From Flavobacterium sp. KJJ (GTDB taxonomy: Bacteria > Bacteroidota > Bacteroidia > Flavobacteriales > Flavobacteriaceae): a stretch of DNA of 64,000 nt. The stretch covers positions 310,001 to 374,000 of the forward strand of contig NZ_JARP01000002.1 in assembly GCF_000708595.2 (NCBI RefSeq). The letters run 5' to 3'. A program made the position numbers and the translations under genes. Below are positions 42,870-51,575 of this stretch, in pieces. A model generated the notes under the pieces. It worked only from the letters and a program-made list of their open reading frames with translations, did no database searches and was not told the DNA's origin. Position 1 is the first letter of the stretch; the number at the start of each line of letters is the position of its first letter.

Positions 42870-44303
42870 ATGATAAAAACAAACAAAAAAACCAAAATTG
42901 TTGCTACACTTGGGCCTGCATGTAGTACGAGAGAGATTATCAAAGATATGATCGAGGCAGGGGTTAACGTGTTTAGAATCAATTTTTCGCATGCTGATTA
43001 CGAAGGAGTAAAAGATAAAATTAGTATTATTAGAGGTCTTAACGAAGAGTTTGGTTACACAACTGCGATCCTGGGTGATTTGCAGGGACCAAAACTTAGA
43101 GTTGGGGTAATGGAAGAAGGAACAGTAGTAAATGATGGTGATGTTATTACTTTTACAACTGCTGAAGATGTTATAGGAACAGCTCAAAAAGTGTTCATGA
43201 AATATCAAAACTTTCCAAATGATGTTAATCCAGGTGAGCGTATTTTGCTTGACGATGGTAAATTAATCTTTGAAATCCTTACAACTGATAAAAAGACAGA
43301 AGTTACTGCGGTAGTTATTCAAGGTGGAGAATTAAAATCTAAAAAAGGAGTTAATCTTCCAAACACTAAAATTTCTTTGCCAGCTTTAACTGAAAAAGAT
43401 ATTGCAGATGCTATTTTTGCTATTGAGCAAAAAGTAGACTGGATCGCTCTTTCATTCGTGAAAACACCACGCGATTTACAAGATCTTCAAGAATTAATCG
43501 CGAAGCATTCAGAATATAAAATTCCGATTGTTGCTAAAATTGAAATGCCAGAAGCTCTTGAGAACATGGATAAAATTGTAGCATATTGCGACGCTTTAAT
43601 GGTTGCTCGTGGAGATTTAGGAGTTGAACTTCCTGCACACGAAGTACCATTGGTTCAAAAAGATTTGATCCGCAGAGCAAAAACAGCTAGAATTCCGGTT
43701 ATCGTTGCTACTCAAATGATGGAAACAATGATTACAAGTTTAACTCCAACAAGAGCAGAAGTTAATGACGTTGCTAACTCAGTAATGGATGGAGCAGATG
43801 CAGTAATGTTGTCTGGAGAAACTGCTACAGGAAATTATCCAGTTCAAGTTATTCAAAAAATGACACAAATTTGCGAAGCTGTTGAAGATTCACCACTTAT
43901 TCAAGTACCGCAAAATACACCTCAAATCAAAACAAAACGTTTTGTTACTAAAACAGTTTGTCACCAAGCAGCTTTATTGGCAAATGAAATCAAAGCTAAA
44001 GCAATTTGTACTTTAACAAACAGCGGTTATACAGCTTTTCAAATTTCAGCTTGGAGACCGGCAGCACATATTTTAGTATTTACTTCAAACAGAAGAATCT
44101 TGACACAATTAAATTTATTATGGGGAGTAAGATCATACTTCTATGATAAAGATGAAAGTACAGATGATACTGTAACTGATGTTAATGAAATTGCAGTTCA
44201 AAAAGGGTATGCTGTTAAAGGAGATTACTTAATTAACCTTGCAGCTATGCCAATTAAAGATAAAGGAATGGTTAATACCATGAGAGTTTCTGAAATAGAA
44301 TAA
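42870..44303 (+). CDS. pyk: Pyruvate kinase
   Basis: 477 residues. KIVATLGPACSTREII (N-terminal), INFSHADYEG, GDLQGPKLRVG, the active-site segment IPIVAKIEMPEALENM (Lys, Glu), MVARGDLGVELP and the potassium/phosphate region MDGADAVMLSGETATG. A C-terminal regulatory domain follows (QAALLANEIKAKAICTLTNS). It makes pyruvate and ATP from phosphoenolpyruvate and ADP. Followed by a strong terminator. Confidence 0.97.
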   Translation: MIKTNKKTKIVATLGPACSTREIIKDMIEAGVNVFRINFSHADYEGVKDKISIIRGLNEEFGYTTAILGDLQGPKLRVGVMEEGTVVNDGDVITFTTAEDVIGTAQKVFMKYQNFPNDVNPGERILLDDGKLIFEILTTDKKTEVTAVVIQGGELKSKKGVNLPNTKISLPALTEKDIADAIFAIEQKVDWIALSFVKTPRDLQDLQELIAKHSEYKIPIVAKIEMPEALENMDKIVAYCDALMVARGDLGVELPAHEVPLVQKDLIRRAKTARIPVIVATQMMETMITSLTPTRAEVNDVANSVMDGADAVMLSGETATGNYPVQVIQKMTQICEAVEDSPLIQVPQNTPQIKTKRFVTKTVCHQAALLANEIKAKAICTLTNSGYTAFQISAWRPAAHILVFTSNRRILTQLNLLWGVRSYFYDKDESTDDTVTDVNEIAVQKGYAVKGDYLINLAAMPIKDKGMVNTMRVSEIE

Positions 44304-44322
44304 TTTCTTTTAGAGATATTTT

Positions 44323-44359
44323 AAAAGCCATTCGATATGCGTCGAATGGCTTTTTTTTT
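44323..44359 (+). terminator. pyk terminator
   Basis: AAAAGCCATTCGA pairs with TCGAATGGCTTTT around a 6-nt loop, followed by nine T. 19 bp after the pyk stop. Confidence 0.9.
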
Positions 44360-44617
44360 GGACTTATTTTAAAAAATATAGTCATTTAAGTACCTTTTTA
44401 AATCATTAAATTCCTTTATAATTTAAGGTAAAAGATAAATTTCTTCTTCAAAAATAGAATTTACTACAATCAAAAGATAAACTTTTAGCAAAATAAAGAA
44501 CTGCTTTTTACAAAATTGGTTAAAAAACCACATTTAGTTTAAAGAGTTTTTTCTGCGCTTTATATTTTTTGCCATTTAGGTAAAAAAATTTAAATCCCTA
44601 ATTAAATGATTTTTAAG

Positions 44618-44641
44618 TGTTTCATTTTATAAAATGCAACA
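44618..44641. promoter_or_regulatory. 24-bp palindrome, copy 1, upstream of the arylsulfatase
   Basis: TGTTTCATTTTA followed by TAAAATGCAACA: a dyad with one mismatched pair. It belongs to the 518-bp gap 44360-44877, which holds no gene. Copy 2 is 51 bp downstream (centre to centre), about five helical turns. Confidence 0.55.
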
Positions 44642-44668
44642 TCATGGAGCAAAATAAAACATTTTTGA

Positions 44669-44692
44669 TGTTTCATTTTATAAAATGAAACA
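44669..44692. promoter_or_regulatory. 24-bp palindrome, copy 2 (perfect)
   Basis: TGTTTCATTTTA followed by its exact reverse complement TAAAATGAAACA. Two further half-sites, TGTTTCA at 44774-44780 and TGAAACA at 44807-44813, lie nearer the gene. Probably operator sites for a regulator of the sulfatase cluster. The regulator is not identified. Confidence 0.6.
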
Positions 44693-44877
44693 ATGTCAAG
44701 CCTTATAAATGCAGTTGTTAGATTTTTTATTAACTAATTTTGAGAGACTTAAAAAAATGTTAAGAATTTTCCTGTTTCAAAATACTCAACTTATACAGTA
44801 AAATTTGAAACATCTGTTTTCCTATTTGATTTTATAAATGCCATTTATACAAAGAATTACTAACAAATTTTATTACC

Positions 44878-46530
44878 ATGAAACAAAGTAGACTTACAAG
44901 TGGATTAAAAAATGCGATATTACTTTTTGCATTAGTGTGCTTCACAGGTTTTCAAATGGAAGCTCAAAATACAAAGAAACCCAATATTTTGATAATTTGG
45001 GGTGATGACATTGGAACTACAAATGTTAGTGCCTACAGTGATGGATTAATGGGATATATGACTCCTAATATTGATCGCGTAGGTAATGAAGGAATACGGT
45101 TTTTAGATTATTATGCAGAACAAAGCTGTACAGCAGGTCGTGCCGCTTTAATAACAGGACAGCATGGTATACGTACCGGATTGACGAAAGTTGGTTTCCC
45201 AGGAGCACCAATGGGAATGAGTCAATTAGACCCAACAATTGCAGGCGTACTTAAGCAGTTAGGATATGCTACAGGACAATTTGGAAAAAACCACTTAGGA
45301 GATCGTAACGAGAGTCTTCCAACTGTTAATGGTTTTGATGAATTCTTTGGAAATCTGTATCACTTAAATGCAGAAGAAGAACCAGAATTACCAGATTATC
45401 CTAAAGATCCAGCATATTTAAAACAATATGGACCTAGAGGTGTACTAAAATGTACCGCCACAAATGTTGATGATCCGACAATTACGGATCCACGTTTTGG
45501 AAAAATTGGGAAGCAAAAAATTGAAGATACCGGAGCTCTTACTAAAAAGAGAATGGAAACTATTGACGATGAAACTGTTGCCGCCGCTATTGATTTTATT
45601 AAAAGACAAAATGCTGCTGGAAAACCTTTCTTCGTTTGGTGGAATGGTACACGTATGCACTTGCGTACACACGTACGAGCAGAACATCGTGGAAGATTCA
45701 CACACGGAGACAGTGAATATATGGATGGTATGATCGAGCATGATTTAACTGTTGGAGAACTTTTAAAAGTTTTAGATGATTTAGGAATTGCAGACAATAC
45801 ATTAGTAGTGTATTCTACAGATAACGGTCCTCATATGAATACATGGCCTGATGGTGGTTATACTTCTTTCCGTTCTGAAAAAAACACCAACTGGGAAGGC
45901 GCATTTAGAGTTCCTTGTATGGTACGTTGGCCAGGCGTTATCAAGCCAGGTCAGGTAACTACTGAAATGATGAGTCACAATGATTGGTTTCCAACTTTAG
46001 TGTCTATAGCAGGAGAACCTGATATTGTAAATAAAATGTTGAAAGGTTATAAAGCCAATGGAAACACATACAAAGTACATTTAGACGGATATGATCAATC
46101 TGCATTTTTAGAGGGAAAAACACCAACAAGTGCAAGGGACCGTTTCTTTTATTCTGATGATGATGGGTTACTTGTAGGCATGCGCTTAGGAGATTATAAA
46201 TATGTTTTTGCAGAGCAGCGTATGCAGGGAACTATGGGATTGTGGGCAGAACCTTTTACAAAACTGCGTTTGCAAAAAATATTTAATTTATATCTTGATC
46301 CTTATGAAAGAGCAGACTTTACTTCTAATACCTATTGGGATTGGATAATTAACCATATAGGTAGTGTATATGGAATGAATGTAGAAGTAATGAAATTTGC
46401 ATCAACTTTTAAAGAATATCCTCCTCGCTCAATACCGCCAAGTTTTTCTCCTGTAACTATTATGGAAGAAACTCTTGATCAAATTAAATTGGAAAAAGCA
46501 ATAAATCAGTCAGCTTCAAAGAAAAAATAG
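44878..46530 (+). CDS. Arylsulfatase (formylglycine-dependent, S1 family)
   Basis: 550 residues with a signal peptide (NAILLFALVCFTGFQMEAQ). Sulfatase hallmarks: metal Asp43-Asp44 in IIWGDDIG, the formylglycine site Cys84 in SCTAGRAALITGQ (CxAxR form), Lys137/His139 in FGKNHLGD, and Asp315-Asn316 in VYSTDNGPHM. The Cys must be oxidised to formylglycine by a maturase not found in this window. It hydrolyses a sulfate ester; the substrate is unknown. It begins a ~10-kb run of envelope genes and is preceded by two palindromes. Similar sulfatases occur near DUF1254 genes elsewhere, which is also the case here. Confidence 0.93.
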   Translation: MKQSRLTSGLKNAILLFALVCFTGFQMEAQNTKKPNILIIWGDDIGTTNVSAYSDGLMGYMTPNIDRVGNEGIRFLDYYAEQSCTAGRAALITGQHGIRTGLTKVGFPGAPMGMSQLDPTIAGVLKQLGYATGQFGKNHLGDRNESLPTVNGFDEFFGNLYHLNAEEEPELPDYPKDPAYLKQYGPRGVLKCTATNVDDPTITDPRFGKIGKQKIEDTGALTKKRMETIDDETVAAAIDFIKRQNAAGKPFFVWWNGTRMHLRTHVRAEHRGRFTHGDSEYMDGMIEHDLTVGELLKVLDDLGIADNTLVVYSTDNGPHMNTWPDGGYTSFRSEKNTNWEGAFRVPCMVRWPGVIKPGQVTTEMMSHNDWFPTLVSIAGEPDIVNKMLKGYKANGNTYKVHLDGYDQSAFLEGKTPTSARDRFFYSDDDGLLVGMRLGDYKYVFAEQRMQGTMGLWAEPFTKLRLQKIFNLYLDPYERADFTSNTYWDWIINHIGSVYGMNVEVMKFASTFKEYPPRSIPPSFSPVTIMEETLDQIKLEKAINQSASKKK

Positions 46531-46591
46531 ATATCAAAATGGAGCTTGAATTACTATAGTTCAAGCTCTATTATTTAAAAAAATCAACATC

Positions 46592-47608
46592 ATGTATAGA
46601 AAAATATATATAGTGTCCCTATTTTTATTTTTACTTATTTCATGTAAAAAGTCTGATAATGCTGTAACCGTAAACCCAAAAGACAGTACAGCAGTTGTTG
46701 CAAATAGTGATGATCCGCTGCCAAGCTGGAACGACGGAACATTAAAAAGTGATATTCTTTCTTATGTAAAAAAAGTAACTACAAAAGGAAGTCCTGATTT
46801 TATTCCGATCGAAAACAGAATTGCCACTTTTGATAATGACGGAACATTATGGGCTGAAAAACCATATGTCCAGGAACTATTTGCTTTTTACAGAGTAAAA
46901 AAAATGGTAGAAGCAAATCCTGATTTGGCTAAAAAACAGCCTTTTAAAGCGGTTGTTGAAAAAGATAAAGCATTTTTTGAAAAAGGCGGAGACAAAGCAC
47001 TAATTGAACTTGTTGCAGCAACTCATACCGGCATGACCGAAGATGAGTTTGAAGCTTCTGCCAAAGAGTTTTTTGCTGGAGCGAAATATCCAGGAAAAAA
47101 CGTTTCTCTGAAACAAATAAGGTATCAGCCACAATTAGAACTGCTGCATTACCTGCGTGCAAACGGATTTAAAACTTTTATTGTTACTGGCGGAACTATT
47201 GAATTGGTTCGTGCAATAGCTGCAGATTTCTACGGAATTCCAAAAGAGCAAGTGGTAGGAACTTCCTTCAAATACAAATTTGATGATGTTGCAAATACCA
47301 TAAAAAGAGAGCCTGCTTTAGATCAATTTAATGATAAAGAAGGAAAACCTATAGGCATTCAATTGCATATTGGTCAACGACCTGTTTTTGCCTGTGGCAA
47401 CGAAGGCGGAGCAGGCGACCTTGCCATGCTTAGATATTCTCAAGGAAGTAAATATCCTTCTTTTCAATTAATTGTAAATCATAATGATTCTATAAGAGAA
47501 TACAATTACCAAGAAAAAGACAACCTGTCATTAAATACTGCTGCAAAATACAAATATCATGTAATCAGTATTAAGGATGATTGGAAAAAAGTTTTTGCAG
47601 ATAAATAA
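46592..47608 (+). CDS. HAD-superfamily phosphatase-like lipoprotein
   Basis: 338 residues. Lipobox LISC (Cys18), then a ~50-residue linker. HAD motif I is IATFDNDGTLW (Asp81, Asp83), motif II FKTFIVTGGT, and the late motif GNEGGAGDLAML supplies the metal Asp. A helical cap lies between. It probably removes phosphate from a small molecule in the periplasm or at the outer membrane. It follows the sulfatase by ~60 bp. Similar HAD proteins pair with sulfatases, so a common substrate is possible but unproved. Confidence 0.85.
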   Translation: MYRKIYIVSLFLFLLISCKKSDNAVTVNPKDSTAVVANSDDPLPSWNDGTLKSDILSYVKKVTTKGSPDFIPIENRIATFDNDGTLWAEKPYVQELFAFYRVKKMVEANPDLAKKQPFKAVVEKDKAFFEKGGDKALIELVAATHTGMTEDEFEASAKEFFAGAKYPGKNVSLKQIRYQPQLELLHYLRANGFKTFIVTGGTIELVRAIAADFYGIPKEQVVGTSFKYKFDDVANTIKREPALDQFNDKEGKPIGIQLHIGQRPVFACGNEGGAGDLAMLRYSQGSKYPSFQLIVNHNDSIREYNYQEKDNLSLNTAAKYKYHVISIKDDWKKVFADK

Positions 47609-47627
47609 TTTGAATTTAGTTAGAAAT

Positions 47628-47667
47628 CAAAATGAAACGACTTTTTACATTTAGTTGTTTCGTTTTG
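47628..47667 (+). other. Stem-loop between the HAD gene and the outer-membrane protein gene
   Basis: CAAAATGAAACGACT (47628-47642) pairs with AGTTGTTTCGTTTTG (47653-47667), 13 of 15 pairs plus G-U options. The ATGAAAC core resembles the sulfatase palindromes. It lacks a strong T-run, so partial termination or a regulatory site are both possible. Confidence 0.35.
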
Positions 47668-47702
47668 GTTTTAAATGATTAAGAATCTTTAAATGAATTA
47701 TT

Positions 47703-48530
47703 ATGAAAGGCATAAGATCTCATATTTTCAAAAAATTGTTATGTACCACCATTTTTCTTTTGCCATATTTTGCCGCTTTTGCCCAGGATGAACCAAAAGG
47801 CGGAGCAAGTGCTCAAGAATTGGCAGATAAATTAGCAAATCCCGTTGCAAGTTTAATTAGTGTTCCATTACAAAACAATCTTAGTTATGGTATTGGACCA
47901 TTTAACGGATCAAAATATACGATAAATATACAGCCCGTAATTCCTTTTAAATTAAGTGATAATCTTAATTTAATTACACGTTATATTCTTCCGGTTGTAG
48001 ACCAAAGAGATATTACAGGAGAAAATACGCATCAATTTGGATTAAGTGACGCGACTGTAACGGCATTTTTTGCACCCAAAACAAAAGGACTTATTTTCGG
48101 GTTCGGACCTGCATTTTTGATTCCGACAGCTACAGATGATTTTTTAGGGACAGAAAAATTTGGAGTTGGACCCAGTATGTTAGTTATGCATCAGGGTAAA
48201 GGACTTTCTGTGGGTTTTATAGCCAATCAAATTTGGTCAGTTGCGGGCAATGAAGACCGTGCCGATTTTAATAGTTTTTATACACAAATCTTTCTTTCGC
48301 ACAGTTACAAAAGTGGGGCGAGTTTAGGCGTAAATGCCGAAATTACTCAAAACTGGGAAGCCAATACAACCTTAATTTCCTTAAATCCATCCATTGGAGC
48401 CGTTACCAAATTAGGAGATCAAGTCGTTCAGTTTGCTGTTATGCCTTTGATACCAATTGTAGGGCCTCATGAAATTAAACCCGATTGGGGATTAAGAGCT
48501 GTAGTCGCTTTTGTATTTCCAGGCTCTTAA
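47703..48530 (+). CDS. Outer-membrane beta-barrel protein (transporter-like)
   Basis: 275 residues with a signal peptide (LLCTTIFLLPYFAAFAQ). The mature part is made of alternating beta strands (YTINIQPVIPFKLSDNLNL, RYILPVVDQRDITG, GFGPAFLIPTATDDFLG, LSVGFIANQIWSVAGN) and ends VVAFVFPGS. It resembles the 'transporter'/phenol-degradation MetA-like barrels. Probably a channel or passive porin for the substrate handled by the sulfatase and HAD enzymes; the role is inferred from position. Confidence 0.7.
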   Translation: MKGIRSHIFKKLLCTTIFLLPYFAAFAQDEPKGGASAQELADKLANPVASLISVPLQNNLSYGIGPFNGSKYTINIQPVIPFKLSDNLNLITRYILPVVDQRDITGENTHQFGLSDATVTAFFAPKTKGLIFGFGPAFLIPTATDDFLGTEKFGVGPSMLVMHQGKGLSVGFIANQIWSVAGNEDRADFNSFYTQIFLSHSYKSGASLGVNAEITQNWEANTTLISLNPSIGAVTKLGDQVVQFAVMPLIPIVGPHEIKPDWGLRAVVAFVFPGS

Positions 48531-48598
48531 AAGTTTTCCTGACATTTATTATCGAATAAGAGTCATTGTATTATCCAGTTAATCCAAATACAAAAACT

Positions 48599-50089
48599 AT
48601 GAAAAATAATTTTCTCATTATTTTGGCATCCTGGTGCTTGATTGTAATAAGCGGATGTGAAAAAAAAACTATCATAAATGAAAAATCTCCATCAGATACT
48701 ACAACAGTTGTAGCGTCTGAGTTTGGAACTTCAATAAAAATGGATGGTGAATTGCCTTCAAAAGAATCAATTCCGGCATTATTTGATGAAATGGATTTTC
48801 AACAGGCAACGCAGTGTTATTTATGGGGGCTTCCGATTGTGGCTTTCGCCGAATGGCAGCAGATTCATTACAAAACATTTAATGCAACCAGTAATGATCT
48901 TGTTTTTTATAATACTTACAATGACCGTTTAGGAATTCTAACAGGAAATGCTACAACGCCTTATATCATGTCATTTATTGATCTTGCTGCAAACGGACCA
49001 ACGGTTATTGAAATGCCAGCTGGACATACTGCAGGAGGTCTTGGCGATTTCTGGCAGCGTGAACAGGCTGTAATTGGAGAAATGGGGCCCGATAAAGGAA
49101 AAGGAGGAAAATATATTTTAGTGCCGCCAACAATGAAAGATTTCAAACCAGCAGGATATTTTATAGTGCCATGTACGACAGTAAATATGTTTTTCGGATT
49201 CAGGGCATTAGATCCAGATCCAAAAGCAACTGAAACGTTGGTAAAACAAGTAAAAATTTATCCATACGCACAACGCGCCAATCCAACACCGACAAAAGTG
49301 GTAAGTCCGCCGGCAGGCAAAAAATGGTACGGAATTCAGCCAACGGGAATAGCTTATTGGGAACGCCTTCATGCTATTTTACAAAACGAACCAGTTGAAG
49401 AACGCGATCGTTTTTTCATGGCTTGGCTTAGAAATCTCGGAATCGAAAAAGGCAAACCTTTTACTCCAGACGAACGTCAGAAGAAAATTTTAATTGCCGC
49501 TGCTGCGAAAGGACAACAAATGGCCATGGCAAATTCTTTCAACAAAAGATTCGCAGCTGTAAAACACTGGCCAGATAAAAAATGGGATTATGTAATGATT
49601 ATTAAAGATCCGTCGCAACATGCCGATAATTACGATGAATTCTTCGAAAGAACTTCTTATTTCTATGAAGCTGTTACGTATTCAAAAGCGATGATTACCA
49701 AAATTCCAAATGTGGGTCAGGCGTATTTAGGCTCGTATTATGACAGTGAAGGAAACTGGTTAGACGGCGGTAAAAATTACACGCTGAAAGTTCCGGCAAA
49801 TCCGCCGGCAGTTAATTTCTGGTCGATTACGATTTACGATACAGCAACGCGCTGTTTGATTGATAATCCGCAGAAAAATGCCGATTTATCTTCCCGCAAG
49901 GATCTGATAAAAAATGCAGATGGCTCTGTTGATTTGTATTTTGGGCCAAAAGCTCCGGCAGGAAAAGAGAAAAACTGGGTTCAGACTTTACCCGGAAAAC
50001 ACTGGTTTACTTATATGCGTTTTTATGGACCAACTTCGGCTTATTTTGATAAAAGCTGGAAAATGGATGATATTAAAGAAGTGAAATAA
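48599..50089 (+). CDS. DUF1254/DUF1214 lipoprotein 1
   Basis: 496 residues from the ATG at 48599; a TTG at 48566 is rejected because it would bury the signal. Lipobox VISGC (Cys20). DUF1254 part: QATQCYLWGLPIVAFAEWQQ and NTYNDRLGILTGNATTPYIM. DUF1214 part: VNFWSITIYDTATRCLIDN, LYFGPKAPAGKEKNWVQT, MRFYGPTSAYFDKSWKMDDI. The two beta-rich domains are the usual fused form. No established activity. It is followed 23 bp later by a second, diverged copy. Confidence 0.85.
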   Translation: MKNNFLIILASWCLIVISGCEKKTIINEKSPSDTTTVVASEFGTSIKMDGELPSKESIPALFDEMDFQQATQCYLWGLPIVAFAEWQQIHYKTFNATSNDLVFYNTYNDRLGILTGNATTPYIMSFIDLAANGPTVIEMPAGHTAGGLGDFWQREQAVIGEMGPDKGKGGKYILVPPTMKDFKPAGYFIVPCTTVNMFFGFRALDPDPKATETLVKQVKIYPYAQRANPTPTKVVSPPAGKKWYGIQPTGIAYWERLHAILQNEPVEERDRFFMAWLRNLGIEKGKPFTPDERQKKILIAAAAKGQQMAMANSFNKRFAAVKHWPDKKWDYVMIIKDPSQHADNYDEFFERTSYFYEAVTYSKAMITKIPNVGQAYLGSYYDSEGNWLDGGKNYTLKVPANPPAVNFWSITIYDTATRCLIDNPQKNADLSSRKDLIKNADGSVDLYFGPKAPAGKEKNWVQTLPGKHWFTYMRFYGPTSAYFDKSWKMDDIKEVK

Positions 50090-50112
50090 ACAGTAACAGA
50101 CAAATCATTAAA

Positions 50113-51522
50113 ATGAAAAAGCAAATAACTTTATTTCTCTCGATCCTTTCATTGATAATAGTTTCGTGTAAGAAAGATAAAAAAGACGATGCTGTTGTTA
50201 ATTCAGACACCTCTATTTCAGTTGATTCTGCTAGAGCAATTGCAAAAGAAGCTTGGATTTATGGTTTTCCTATATTTTACAATTACAAAACAGTATATTC
50301 TTATGCTTTAGATAAAAACAATCCGAATGGTGCGAAGAACTTTAATACTTTTAAAAATTATTCTAACAGTTTTACAGCATTAGATACCACTATTGTAACG
50401 CCCAATAATGATACTCCATATTCCTGGGCAATACTGAATCTTTCAGATGAACCTGTAGTATTGGAAGTTCCTGAAATTACAAACAAGCGATATTATGTCA
50501 TGCAACTTATAGATGCGTACACTTACAATTTTGCATATGTAGGTTCAAGAGCAACAGGAAATAAAGCGGGTAAATATCTTATTGCAGGGCCTAAATGGAA
50601 AGGAGAAACGCCTAAAGGCATCGATAAAGTTTTTACTTCTGAAACTAATTTAGTAACGATTTTGGGACGTACCGAAATGGATAATGTGGGTGAAACAAAC
50701 GTTATCAAAAAAATTCAAAGCGGTTATCGCTTAATTCCGTTGCACGAGTATACCAAAACCACGGCTCCTGAAGCAGTAAAATATGCTATGCCTTTGCCAG
50801 AATGGAAAGAAGCCGATTATAAATCACTTGAATTTATCAATGTTCTTAATTCTTTACTGCAATACACCGTTCCTGATAAAAGTGAAAAAGAACTTTTGGA
50901 ACGTTTTGCCAAAATCGGAATTGTTCCGGGCGTTCCTTTCGATAAATCTAAATTCTCTCCCGAGATTCTTAAAGCCATTGGAGAAGGTATTGCGGAGGGA
51001 GGAAAAGTTTTAGAAGAAAGTATTAGTAAAACCACAAGTTCCCTTAATCTTTTTGGTAGCCGGGCTGATTTAAAAAACAATTATGTTTCACGAGCTACTG
51101 CCGCTGCAATGGGAATATATGGCAATACAAAAGAAGAAGCAGTTTATGTGGGGTCAATGAATGATAAAGATGGAAAACCATTAGACGCTGCTAATAAGTA
51201 TGTCCTTCATTTCAAGAAAGAACAGCTACCGCCTGTATATTATTTTTGGAGTATAACCATGTACAATTTGCCACAACGTAATTTGGTAAAAAATCCAATT
51301 AACAGATATTCTATAGGCGATCGTACAAAAGGAATTAAGTACGAACCAAATGGAGATTTAATTATCTATCTGCAAACGGATTCACCAGGAAAAGACAAAG
51401 AAAATAATTGGCTGCCATCGCCTCAAAAAGGAGGTTTTAACATTATTGTCAGGCTTTATGGACCAGCTAAAAATGTTACAAGCGGAGAGTGGAAAATACC
51501 ATTACCAGAAAAAACAAATTAG
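50113..51522 (+). CDS. DUF1254/DUF1214 lipoprotein 2
   Basis: 469 residues. Lipobox IVSC (Cys19). DUF1254: EAWIYGFPIFYNYKTVYSYA, DTTIVTPNNDTPYSWAILNL, EVPEITNKRYYVMQLIDAYT. DUF1214: YYFWSITMYNLPQRNLVKNP, LIIYLQTDSPGKDKENNWLP, IIVRLYGPAKNV. The same fold as the preceding gene, but sequence identity is low, so an old duplication with separate roles is likely. Function unknown. Confidence 0.87.
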   Translation: MKKQITLFLSILSLIIVSCKKDKKDDAVVNSDTSISVDSARAIAKEAWIYGFPIFYNYKTVYSYALDKNNPNGAKNFNTFKNYSNSFTALDTTIVTPNNDTPYSWAILNLSDEPVVLEVPEITNKRYYVMQLIDAYTYNFAYVGSRATGNKAGKYLIAGPKWKGETPKGIDKVFTSETNLVTILGRTEMDNVGETNVIKKIQSGYRLIPLHEYTKTTAPEAVKYAMPLPEWKEADYKSLEFINVLNSLLQYTVPDKSEKELLERFAKIGIVPGVPFDKSKFSPEILKAIGEGIAEGGKVLEESISKTTSSLNLFGSRADLKNNYVSRATAAAMGIYGNTKEEAVYVGSMNDKDGKPLDAANKYVLHFKKEQLPPVYYFWSITMYNLPQRNLVKNPINRYSIGDRTKGIKYEPNGDLIIYLQTDSPGKDKENNWLPSPQKGGFNIIVRLYGPAKNVTSGEWKIPLPEKTN

Positions 51523-51575
51523 GCTATAAAAATGTAAGCTTTACAGACAAAGTGATCAGCAGTAAAACGGGTATT

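Noticed and set aside
45396..45797. Minus-strand open frames inside the arylsulfatase gene
   Set aside because: They overlap a gene with full catalytic motifs and show no family similarity of their own.
51489..51575. GTG start for the DUF2252 protein overlapping the preceding gene
   Set aside because: The added residues are not conserved-looking and repeat the end of the DUF1254 gene in another frame; the ATG at 51576 is better placed.
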